From: Petrosia ficiformis
Lineage: Eukaryota > Porifera > Demospongiae > Haplosclerida > Petrosiidae
Direction of reading: 5' to 3'
DNA length: 64,000 nt
Assembly: GCA_947044365.1 (NCBI GenBank)
Contig: OX345647.1
Coordinates: 403,501 to 467,500, forward strand
Shown here: positions 1-14,042 of the stretch, one piece after another
How the letters are laid out: each line of letters opens with the position of its first letter
Position numbering within the stretch: position 1 is the first letter of the stretch
Translations under genes and position numbers: made by a program
The notes under the pieces: model-generated
The model's database searches: none
What the model was told of the DNA's origin: nothing
Seen by the model: only the letters and a program-made list of their open reading frames with translations

Positions 1-3000
1 ATTATCATATAATTATACTAACTTTGAATCATCCATTATTTCATATATAGGTTCTTCGACAGGTTGAACTGTGGATCTGAAAAATATAGTTACTCCACTA
101 TAAATAGACTAAGTGTAAATAATTTTCTTCACAAACTTTTGTATTTCTTTGTTACTGCTATTAGTCCGTTTGATGAAAAGTAATGCCACAAGAATAATAA
201 TAATAATTATTATTATTAAAATAATAATAATAATACTCAACACTGATATACCAGCTACTAGACCAGTAGATACAGTCTGTGAATTACTTGATGAAGAGAT
301 AACTATAATTGTAATAAGACATTAATAATAGTTCTATATATTAGTAAAAGTGTAATAAACATTAGCAATAATAGGTATTGGCGTAACCATAGTAACACTA
401 TCATTTGGATATGTAATAAACATTAGCAATAATAGGTACTGGCGTAACCATAGTAACACTATCATTTGGATATGTAATAAACATTAGCAATAATAGGTAT
501 TGGTGTAACCATAGTAACACTATCATTTGGATATGTAATAAACATTAGCAATAATAGGTACTGGCGTAACCATAGTAACACTATCATTTGGATATGTAAT
601 AAACATTAGCAATAATAGGTACTGGCGTAACCATAGTAACACTATCATTTGGATATGTAATAAACATTAGCAATAATAGGTACAGGTGTAACCATAGTAA
701 CACTATCATTTGGATATGTAATAAACATTAGCAATAATAGGTACTGGCGTAACCATAGTAACACTATCATTTGGATATGTAATAAACATTAGCAATAATA
801 GGTACTGGCGTAACCATAGTAACACTATCATTTGGATATGTAATAAACATTAGCAATAATAGGTATTGGTGTAACCATAGTAACACTATCATTTGGATAT
901 GTAATAAACATTAGCAATAATAGGACCAGGTATTAATTTGAGTAACCATAGTAACACTGCTATTTTTAGACATCTATAAACATAAATAATAATATTGGAG
1001 TAACCATAGTAACACTGCTATTTTAGATGTGCACTAAACCTTAGTATTGCAATAGTAAGTACATGTAGTATCAGACATTTACTACACCATTATATAAAAA
1101 CAATTATTTGTTGAATGTAGTGATGGGCAATATTTTGATTATCGTGATAATTGTGATTAAAATTTCCTGTGATAATCATATCGTCTAAATATTCCCATAT
1201 CGTGGTCACAAAAATAACAATTATTGTGCCATAACTTCAGGTTTTCAGTACTATCACATCTAAATCAGTTTTTCAACACTGTTTACTCAACAAATAAAAG
1301 GTATCAATTTGATTGTTGAATGAAATCTACATACATATGTAAGGTAGCCAATAATCGCAATAATCGTGATACTTGCAAAAACAATAATCGTTGACTCATA
1401 TTTTCATAATCGCCCATCCCTAGTATATAATAATAATTATTAATTTGGAGCTTTTTTGTAAATATAATCACATATAATATACCAGGAGAGTCTACTTCGA
1501 GAGGTTGACTCGTTGAACCCGATTCAGTGCTTCCATCTGATCCAGTCAACACAGTTCTAGCAGTCACACTATAATCATCATTTGGATCAAGTCCTGTCAA
1601 TTCAGCAGAACTTTCAGAATATGGAACACGCTTTGTGATGTCCGTCTGTTGTCGTCTCCGATCATTTGATACAGATGCAACGACTTCAATTTCGAAAAAA
1701 CCACCAACCTCTTCTAGTGACAATGGTGTCCATGTTACTGTCATAGTTGTACCATCTTCAGATCTGGTTGCGTCAACGTTTGTAACATTTGCTAGATTTT
1801 CAGCTGAAAGAGACAGAGAGGGTCTCAAAATATATGTATAATTCAATATTAATAGTACAAGTGTATAATTATTCTCTAGTTATAACATATATTATTGTAT
1901 AATATGGGACTTACTTTGAATTGAAGAGAATGCTAATACACTGACATTCATCCCTTGACCCACTTCATTGACTGCTCCAATAGTAATGTTATAAGGTACA
2001 CCGGGTTCTGTGATGAAGAGAATAGTGTTGTTTTAGTATGATAATTTAGCTATTGATTATGGTGTAAGAGAAGAAACATCTACTCACTGAGATTACAAAC
2101 AAGTTGAGTATATTGGGTTTGTCCTTCAACTGATGTCACTTGGAAGTTATAAAAAGGAAATCTAGTTTGATCTCCTTTCCTGTTTGTTACATCAATATTA
2201 TAATATTCAATGAATCCATTAGGAGTGACTGGAGGCAGCCAAGTTACATTGAGTGTGGTGCTGTTAACTGATGGCAGAGTATCGTTGAAGTTCCCCCCTC
2301 TTACTCTGTTTGGTATAGTGATAAGAATCACAGGAGATGAAACTGTGAGAGAAAAGTGAATAATCTTTAAAAATGTATTTCAAATTGCATTTCAAATTAG
2401 ATTTATATACTGAATATAGTTATGATTGTGGCTGAAGAGCTTTTGATAACCTCATATGGTGCACCATTGGTCCAAAGTGCTTCTTATTTGGCACAGCACA
2501 GTTCTCTGTTTGGGCCAGATGGCACAGTTAATTATGATTATAACTCTTTGTTAATTGGCGCATAAACTAATCATTGTTGACCCAATTTGGCCCATGCTTC
2601 AAAACATATCAAAAACTCTGATGTGCAGTTACAATTTACAATACTTACTATCTGGTTCTGTTCTTCCAGTGATGTTATCTATAGGGCCATATCCAGCTAC
2701 AGTAGCAGCTGCAATAGTAGCACTGTATTCCTGATATGGTACAAATCTTAGCACTGTGAAAGTCTCAGTATCTGCATTTAGAACATTAGGGATGCTAGTA
2801 CCATTGGTCATTACGGTGAGATTATATTCAGTAATGATTCCATTTGGAATTGTCGGAGGGTTCCAACTGAATGTGACACTAACTGTGGTATCAATAGCTG
2901 TGAAATCTTGTGGAGGATTTTCTGGTCCTACGAAAGAGAACAAGTAAGAAGGTAAATAATATAATTGTAAAGTAGGTAGTTTCTGTGTGTGCATGTAACC

Positions 3001-6000
3001 ATTCTCTACTATATATAGAAACCACACCCATCATTGAACTACATTTATATATATATATATGACCTAATACTGTGAATGTTACATGTTGAAGTATATTTTA
3101 AGTCAGTACTATGGAATGTATGACTAGGGTTTCTAGTACTGCAATATTATGGCTATTTGCAATACTGCTTTACATAAAGAAATGGCAGGGCAGCAAAGAA
3201 AGGTAACTCCATTTTCCAAAACAACAGTTATTATATAGAAAATATAGAGAGAGAGACACAAGTCCAAAAAAAAATCTGGACCAGCTGGGGTTTGAACCTA
3301 GGATCTTTTGATTGCTATTGTACTTACTATCTTGTGCTGTCATGAATACACACATAGTAGTATTGGGTCCTGTCCCAATTTCATTAATGGGAGCTAACCA
3401 ACAATCATATGATCTGAATGGTGTCAATACTGGGATGGTGTAAATAGTATCAGGATTGTCTTGTGTGCTGTTCACATCTGGTACTGGGATATCAGAACCA
3501 TTCATCAAACATCGTAGATCATAGCCCGATATTTCTCCATTCTGCAAGGCTCTTTCAGGTTCTGTCCATTCCAAGGTAACAGTACGTGGATCAAAAGTTG
3601 TATTTGTACAGTTTATAGGTGGACCATCAGGCACTACAAAGAGGATAGAAAGAGATGATTATTTAGATTAACAGAAATGATAACATCACTTACATGCTGA
3701 TAATGTAGTGAACTCCATCTCTTCTGTAGTGGCATTTCCAATACAGTTAGTAGATACCACACTGAATTCATATGTGTTAGCCTCCTCTAGTCCTGTTAGC
3801 GTTATATTATATATTGCATTGGTTACAGTAATATCATTAGTTCCATTAATTGGTGTACTATTTCTTAATACATTCTGTAGCTCCTGTCCAATATATTGTA
3901 TGTAATACATTTCGGGTGTGTAGGCAATCTCTGGTACAGTAAAGGTAATTGTTGCTGTAGTGTTAGTTACTATTGTTGTGACATACACAGGAACAATAGG
4001 TGGTCTTGCAGCTGTGTAACAAAAACAAAGACATGAAAATTGTAAGTATGATAGTAGTAGGATAAGTAGGATAAGTAGGATAAGTAGGGAGAGTTGCTTG
4101 AGGATCAAAGATCTCCAGCTCTCAATGCTTGGTATCCCAGTGGTTTGGAGAGTTCCTCGAGGATTAAAGATCTTTAACCCACCAAATCCTAGCTCTCAAT
4201 GCTGGATACTCCAGTTGTTCGGAGTTCCTTGAAGATTATAGTAGCTACATACATACATACATGTATGCATGAATTACAGACTACAAATGCAACATAGCAC
4301 ATTTCCATACACAACAATTTTATTTCTTCTATAATATACCTCAACTCAGTCTAACATACATGTAATTATAATAATATTATAATAATAATTATATATATAT
4401 GTACATATACTTACCTACATGTATAACAGTGAAGGTGGTAGTATCATTCTCATTATCAGCATCAAACACATACAAGTAATCAGAGTCACTAGCGACTGAC
4501 ACATCACATGTATACACACCAGAATCCATTGTACTACTGAGAGTACTGAACTCTATACGAGATTGATACTGGTTGAAATCAGTAGAATATGGTCCAATAA
4601 TCATCACTCTGGAGTTTGATACTAACACTGTATTATTACGAGTCCATGTTGTTGTTACATTAAATGGTGTGTCTACATTAACATCAATATCAATGTCACA
4701 ATATATTGTTAATGTGCTACCGGCAAGAAGATTGTCATACACTTGAGTACGAGTTACCTCCACTAAAGGAACTGGAACTACAAGAGGAACAGAAATGAAC
4801 ATATCACATATCATAAGTAGTCAATGTATTAATGGGAATATACATAACAATTAGAATAGGTAATAACTGTCTCTATAGTAATGATGTCGTATGTGTACTA
4901 TAAGTCTAATCAGGAAGGTATATTTTATCAGTTACCTGGTGATCTAGAACTATGTCTTAAGCAACATGTTAGTTGAGTGATGTAAATGTGTGAATTAGAT
5001 GACTTATAGCCATAGTTGATAAGTTTTGAAGCATGGGCCAAATTGGCTCAATATTGTGTGTGTACCATTAGGAATACATCTTGAACTGATTAACAAAAGA
5101 GTTAATGCTGTTAGTAACAATATCAACTGATCCACTGGCCCAAAGAGAGAACTGTGCCATGCGAAATAAGAAGCTCTTTGGGCCAATGGTGCTGCCGTGC
5201 ACCTTATGATCTTATCAAACACTCTACTTATAACTATTCTACAGAATGTTAAGGAGATTCTTTCGTATGTCTGTTCAGCTAGGACATCTATTAGCTGTAA
5301 TATCTATGAATTGCTTTCTCCCTACTGCCATATATCCCATGGCTTGTGTGCATGTTTCACACACACAACACACCTATTTAAACTGATTACAACTACGTGT
5401 ACTACACACATGTATGATGTAACATTAATCACTGTGGAAAGCATTCAGAGGGACGTTCTTGAAGACTATAAGCACTGAACAGCTCTACTATTCTTTGTGT
5501 GCTAAGAAATAGATGGCATGTATTTATATACTTACTTTGCAGTTCAAGCACTTCAACAGAGCTGTTTGTTACAGTAACATTAATCTCAGTAACAGTAACA
5601 GTAGCATCACAAGTGTACTCCCCAGCATCAAACGTATTCAGGACTTCAAACTGTAGAGACAGCTGGTCTTTATAACGCATAGGATATACACTAATATCAT
5701 TTTCTTCCCCGATAACAGATTCTTTACTCCACTCAATCACAGGTGAAACTATTAATCTGTCAACAACAGTGACTATACAAGTCAAGTTACAAGGTTCACC
5801 AGGTATTTCTAAACCTATCACTTTTGTTACGACTTCAGGATTAGGAAGATCTTTAGAGAAGAGATAAAGAAAGATATGAAATCAATGAGAAGATTATAGA
5901 ACATAATAAATTAAATATGAATGGCTCTTTATAATTTATGAAAAATTCATGATTATTGTGTCAATATTGATATCTGTGTGCTACATTTATTAAAAATGGA

Positions 6001-8629
6001 CACTAAAATAATGATATGAAGATATCTCTCCTAATTAATGTCATTACATACTCACCTTCTACTACAACATCAATTGATGTATAATTAGTTATATCTGTAG
6101 TATAATTATCAGTAGTATTAGCAGTCACTAGTATAGTACATTGGTATTCTCCATTATCATAAGCAGCACTAAGAGGATAGAACTCTAGAGTAGCTGTGTA
6201 ACGATTAGTATCAGTCTCCACAGGGGTTTCTGTAATAGTGGGTTCAGTGATATCCATCATGTTCCTTGTCCATTGGTTAGTGACTATTACTGGTATGTCT
6301 ACTAGATCATCCAATGTGATTTCACAAGTTAGTGTGAGTGGAGTACCAGCATATAGTGTGCCAAGATAATTTCGGCTTATATCAACCATGAATGGAGGAA
6401 CTATGAGAGAATAGAAAAGATAATCACGACAATTTGACTTATAAAGATGTGGTAGCATGCAGGTGTGTGGAAATAGTGAATTAGCTGCCAGATATTTGAC
6501 ATTTTTTCATCATTCCTGTCCTCCTCCTTATAATTTGTATGCAATCCAGTTTAATATTTACTGGACGTTCTCTACATTGACTGGACTGTGTCAAATATGA
6601 TTAGCTGTTTCCATACTACTGACTATAGTACATGCATTCACTACATTTATCAGACAATGCCCTGATGTGATTGGCTGTTTCCATACTACTGACTATAGTA
6701 CATGCATTCACTACATTTATCAGACAATGCCCTGATGTGATTGGCTGTTTCCATACTACTGACTATAGTACATGCATTCACTACATTTATCAGACAATGA
6801 ATGCCCTGATATGATTGGCTGTTTCCATACTACTGACTATAGTACATGCATTCACTACATTTATCAGACAATGCCCTGATGTGATTGGCTGTTTCCATAC
6901 TACTGACTATAGTACATGCATTCACTACATTTATCAGACAATGCCCTGATATGATTGGCTGTTTCCATACTACTGACTATAGTACATGCATTCACTACAT
7001 TTATCAGACAATGCCCTGATGTGATTGGCTGTTTCCATACTACTGACTATAGTACATGCATTCACTACATTTATCAGACAATGCCCTGATATGATTGGCT
7101 GTTTCCATACTACTGACTATAGTACATGAATTCACTACATTTATCAGACAATGCCCTGATGTGATTGGCTGTTTCCATACTACTGACTATAGTACATGAA
7201 TTCACTACATTTATCAGACAATGTCCTGATATGATTGGCTGTTTCCATACTACTGACTATAGTACATGCATTCACTACATTTATCAGACAATGCCCTGAT
7301 GTGATTGGCTGTTTCCATACTACTGACTATAGTACATGCATTCACTACATTTATCAGACAATGCCCTGATATGATTGGCTGTTTCCATACTACTGACTAT
7401 AGTACATGCATTCACTACATTTATCAGACAATGCCCTGATATGATTGGCTGTTTCCATACTACTGACTATAGTACATGCATTCACTACATTTATCAGACA
7501 ATGCCCTGATGTGATTGGCTGTTTCCATACTACTGACTATAGTACATGCATTCACTACATTTATCAGACAATGCCCTGATATGATTGGCTGTTTCCATAC
7601 TACTGACTATAGTACATGAATTCACTACATTTATCAGACAATGCCCTGATATGATTGGCTGTTTCCATACTACTGACTATAGTACATGCATTCACTACAT
7701 TTATCAGACAATGCCCTGATATGATTGGCTGTTTCCATACTACTGACTATAGTACATGCATTCACTACATTTATCAGACAATGCCCTGATATGATTAGCT
7801 GTTTCCATACTACTGACTATAGTACATGCATTCACTACATTTATCAGACAATGCCCTGATATGATTGGCTGTTTCCATACTACTGACTATAGTACATGCA
7901 CATTTATCTGACAATGCCCTGATATGATTGGCTGTTTCCATACTACTGACTATAGTACATGCATTCACTACATTTATCAGACAATGCCCTGATATGATTG
8001 GCTGTTTCCATACTACTGACTATAGTACATGCATTCACTACATTTATCAGACAATGTCCTGATGTGATTGGCTGTTTCCAAACCACTGATGAAAATGAGG
8101 AGAAATGAAGGAAATAATTGAATGTCAGAGAAGAAGAGAAACAGTACATGTATTTGTGACAATGGGAAGGAAAATAAAATAATATATTACATAATATGAC
8201 TTAAATTCAACGTGAAAGAAAGAGGGAGAGGAATATAAAGTAAGAAAGAACTTACAATCAACTACTAGTTCATATTCCTGAGAATCAGAGTCAGCATCAT
8301 TAGTCAATGATATATTAAACTCAGCCATACATATATACACTCCTCTGTGTTCAAATAGAACTGGATCTAGTTTGATAATTACATAAATAGCTGGTCCATT
8401 TATCACTCTAATTGTAGTTATATTCAGATCATCTAAATTACCCATACTGACGTCATCCATCTTCATCCATGTTACAATAGGTTGTTCAACTAGTCCTTCA
8501 ACTACTCTAACACAACATATAATGTAGAAACTCTGACCAACTTCAGTATAACCACTAGTTGAAATATTCAGTTCAAGAGGAGGCAATTCTAAAAATCGGA
8601 GAGACAATCACAATGTTCTATATCAGTAC

Positions 8630-8689
<60 letters not shown>

Positions 8690-11600
8690 CCTTCTACAGT
8701 GATATTCTCAGTTATGTTATTGACTCCATTCAATATCAAGTTATCAGTAGATGATATAGTCATCACACAGGTGTATTCTCCTTGATCATCAAATGGTCCC
8801 TCATTACCATTATCAACAGGATAGAATATCAGAGCACTCTCAAATGTGTTGTTGCTAATCATCTCCGCTGGTAACACTGTCACACGACCATCATTAGTAC
8901 TAGTGATAATCTCATTACTAGGATTAATCCAAGATACCATAGCAGATACAGGTGTGTTCACTACACTGGGTAGTGTAGCAATACAAGTGATGTTGAGAGA
9001 AGTACTTTCATAAATAGTATCATTAGGGGATAAAACTAGTGACATGATAGGAGAGAATACTGTGTGGAGGAGAAGAGATATGAAAACATGAGATATAAAA
9101 TATGAATATAAAAAAGAACGTACTTGTAACACTCAGCATTCCATTATTATCATTATCCGCACCAAGATCTCCAAACTCTACTTCACAGAAGTATTGTGTA
9201 GCATCAGATGTTTTCACAGGATTTAGTGTGATATCTCTTGAGAATACATTTCCATTCCTCATTATCAATGATTGAGTAGCATCAGGATTATTATCAGCAA
9301 CTATAATATCTCCGGAAAAATCATAACTAATAGTAAAGCCAGTTGGTTCATATACTAGTCTCTCTGGTACTGTGGCTGTACATGTGAAACTAAACTCATC
9401 TCCAGCAGTAGGTATGGAAGGGAAGTTAATATCTATCATGATATTATCATCAGTGAAATCTGAAGAGGATAGCAAAGAATTATTAAATGTAAATTTTAAT
9501 AGGATACAGTTTCATAGCTTTTTATGACCTAATGTAGTGAGCTGTATTCCTATAATGATATTTCTAGGTAGGAGTGACTATATCACTCATCTTTTGTGTA
9601 GCTATATTCCTGTAATAATAATAATCCTAGGTAGGAATGACTATATCACTCATCATTTGTTGTGTATGTAAGTATAGAAGATAGACATTATCATGGGAGG
9701 TTTAAAAGGACACACATATACACTAATGTAGCTTCTTGAGACGAATTAAATATAATTTAACATAGAGCAAACAAATAATTATAAGCACAGTAGCACAGTA
9801 TATAGCTACAGCAAAGTACCTTATTAATACGGAGTACTTACCTTCCACACTGAGTGTGATATCCCTGTCTCCATTACTTCCAGTAATATAATTAGATAAA
9901 GAAGATGGTTGTATACTCACAGAACAAGAGTAAGTATCTCCATTGCCACTTGTCATTATTAGTTCCTCAATACGTATTATACTAATATACTGATCTGATA
10001 CCAATGATATAGGACTAATGGAGTATTCATTAGATGAGTTCATAAGAGCAGATCCTCCATTACGAGACCATTCTATACTAACATTCACATCAGTATCCAC
10101 AGCTTCATTGATAGTAACAGTACACACTAGATCAATATAAGTACCCTCTACTAGTGTACCAGGATTAGGTGGATCAGTGGTAACCACAACCTCTGGAGTA
10201 GGTACTACAAGAATAGAGTAAAGGATATGTGTTTGACATTGTGAGAGGTACAACTAGGAATGGAAGATTATTCCATCCCTTCAAACATTAAAGTGTGATT
10301 ATATTTTATCATTGTATAGTGAGTGGTATTATGTACAATGTATTGCTTTATAAATGTCTTTCATTTACAAATAGCAAAGCAGCAATTATTGTTACACTGG
10401 ACAGGACAATATAATAATCCACAATTACCATATGCACTTGCAAATTACAAAGAGCTAGTGACTAGAAGTCAATACACAAAGTCATGTGATTAAACAGATA
10501 TTTAATCACACTTGTACACACACACACATATCAGTCATACTCACTTGTTGTACTGATAGTAAATGATTCATAGAATACATCTTGATAGTTAATATCAGTC
10601 TGTCTAATATCTACTGAACATCTATATCTTCCAGAATCTGATGTTCTTAGAGGAGTGAAGTATACAGTGATGGTAGCATCTTCTGAGGATTCTTCATATT
10701 CCAGTACTTCATATTCTCCATCTATTACTCTCACGAATGTTGTATTGAGTTGTATATTTAGTAGATCATCTACAATGTCCACTGAACACATTAGTGTGTA
10801 GTTATCACTGATATCACCACTACCAGTGGGAGTAATAGTGATCACTGGATCAGGAATATCTAGAGACAGGAGAAGATAAATACATATAACTGATACAACA
10901 CAAGTGAAGAACTAAGAAACATATTCATTATGATTTCAATTGCTACGTTGTATAATAAATAATGAATCTATAGCCAATATCTCATCTAGAACAAGGTAAG
11001 GTTGGCTGTATGAGTTATGATTCTTAACTAAAACAAAGCAGATCAAGAGAGTACAGAGTAATGTAAAAGATTAAGGTTATATATGAGCTATGATCTGCAT
11101 TCCCAACATACAGTATGAGTTATTTGTGTTGTACAATGTACATACATGTACATATACATACATACCTTGTACTGTAAGTGTATATGATCCATTGTTACTG
11201 GTACCAATGACGTAGGGTTCTATATCTGCATCAAATCCAGACCCTATTGGACTAATGGTTCCTGTACATGTATAATCACCAGTATCAGTATTGTTCAATG
11301 GAGAGAATGTTATTGTTGAAGTATAACTGCTTCCATTAACTTGAAGTTCACTCTGATCAACTCGTTCACTGCTAACATCTAACACTAGTCCATCTTTCAT
11401 CCATTGTACAGTGACATTAGGAGATGATGGAGAATAAGAGGCAAGTGTGATATTACATGTGAGAGACTGTTCAGTACCACGTACAAACATATTGCTAACA
11501 CCATCATCAGTGATTATAACAGTAGGTGTTGGGACTGTGTGTATACAAGAAGTGAGAAATATGTGATAGATTGTATTTCTACTATATAATTTATTTTATA

Positions 11601-14007
11601 AATGGACTCACTGGTATCATATACTGTATGATTAGATAAACTATATAAACAGTGACTAGTGAAATACTATTGTATAATTATAAATTATATATGTGTATAG
11701 TCAATATAATTATATATGACTTTATATATACAAGTCAAAGTATATAATTATATACACTATATGTAATAGTATTTCACCAGTATAATAATGTGTATGTATG
11801 TATGTATGTATGTATGTATGTATGTACGTATGTATGTATGTATGTACGTACGTACGTATGTATGTATGTATGTATGTATGTATGCTTTACATTATAATTA
11901 TACACATGTAAATGTATGTAAATACATGTACATGTGTATACATTATAATGATAAAGCATTATTGCATCATCCACTACCTACTACCCAATAGGTTAATGCT
12001 ATGAATATAGTTATGAATATGATAACAGTTAATACTTGGAATGTTAAGCTGTTATTAATCAATAATACATTAAATTCATCTTATTATCAATTACTCATTA
12101 CTCTATACTTACTTTGTACATTAACAGTTTGTGAAGCTTCATTGAATCCATTAAACTCAAACTCCTCTACAGTGAGATTAGCTGAACATGTATATACTCC
12201 AGCATGATCATAATATAATGGACTGAATTGTAATATCAGTCGTGGGTTTAGCACATTCTCTTCTAATGTTAGTGTGATACCAGATTCTTCCATAAGCTTC
12301 ATGTCATTATACATCCATGTGATGTTTGGTACTCCTGTTACAACACTAACCTCACAAGTTAGAGTGTACATGTTACCAGCAATATTAGAACCAGTTACAA
12401 TGATAAATACATCAGGATCGTCTGTAATGAATTATTAAATCATTATTTAACAATTTAAACATTAGCCTCTGTGGCTTAGAGGGCGAGTTCACACACAATG
12501 TGCATGTAGAATTATCAATATATTACCACAAGACAAAAATATAATAGTAACTATCATAATAGCTAAACTGTATGCAAATACATGTATAGTGAGTGATATC
12601 AGTTTCTTTAAGCTTACAGTATGTTCCAACTCTACTTACTACTAAACATATTTTAATACAAGGTATATACTCATACAGTCATTAATTACATATTAAGCTT
12701 TTATCACTGGCACAGCTCTTCTAACTATAATAACTTATTTTATAATACCACAATTTGAAACTGACCCAAAGTTGAAAAGTCATATGTTTCATTACTAACA
12801 ATCAGTTGAGGGACATCAGGTATTGTCGCCATAGCAACACATGTATATAATCCTTCATGTAATTCCTGGACTGGATCAACATTGAGAGCTAGAGAACCAT
12901 CTGGATTATTAGTGATAGTGATGCCATTACTCATTGAATCATTATATACCCAGGTGAGGTTGATGTTTGGTGATAAATTATCTTCAATTGTAGCATTACA
13001 GATAATAGAAAATGATTCACCGATAATGGGCGCTCCCTCATGAGTAATAGTAAATATAGGAACTGGCAGGGCTATGGAATTAAAAATATTAAAAAGAATT
13101 CACAATATAGTTAATAGTAGCTTACAAAAACATAACAAATAACTAACTCCAACAAACACTGAATATGACAAACATAAACACTTCTACCATGCTTGTAGTT
13201 AATTGACCAATGAAATTGCTCAAAATGAGGTTAATAAATCTTATATCAAACCTCCTGGAGAGGTTCAATATTATATTGAAACCTCCCGGGATTATTTTCC
13301 CGGGATTGTATAATAATTTTGTCAGAGTTGACATTGATTTATTATATATATATAATGGTTTATAAATTACACATTAAAAGATTATTACCTTCGCTGTGAA
13401 GCGTAGGCTAAAGGTATGACTATATACAACTGTAGCTATAATTATTAGCTGTAATTCACAGTGATGCTTGTCCTTTTTGAAAATTTGACACCAATTTGTA
13501 TGCTTGTGATTGAGGTCTTTCAGAGCTCTAGTGTTTCCTCTCGTATGAGATCGATTCAAAAATAGTTGGGTGGGGCTGTTCTTGCATCGCGAACTTCTTG
13601 ATAGCGATCGCGATCGATCAATATTGCTGTTGGAAGACCACACCTTATACTGGAGTGGAGGAGCCGGAAGTCTGCCACATGTAGAGCTCTTTCTGTCATT
13701 TGCGATTGACTGTAGATCAGTTACTTGTCTAAAGAGTCACAGAAACCCACACTATATATATCCATAGGTTTGTGAAATTATGTATACTGTTGCCACGCGC
13801 AATTTGCAAATAAAATGCGTTGCTATAGCATGGTAGAAGTGTGTTATACACCTCGGTATGGTCTCTACTACTACCTCGGTTTGATAAATCTAGTAGAGAC
13901 CTTTACCTCGGTGTATAATCTATACATAAACCTGCACACAAGCACATATACAGACAAAGATATACAAACATACATACATGTATATACACACAAACATATA
14001 TATACAC

Positions 14008-14042
<35 letters not shown>

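Noticed and set aside
6598..8082. CRISPR-like regular repeats
   Set aside because: The 70-bp units are head-to-tail with no unique spacers and lie in an intron of a eukaryotic gene.
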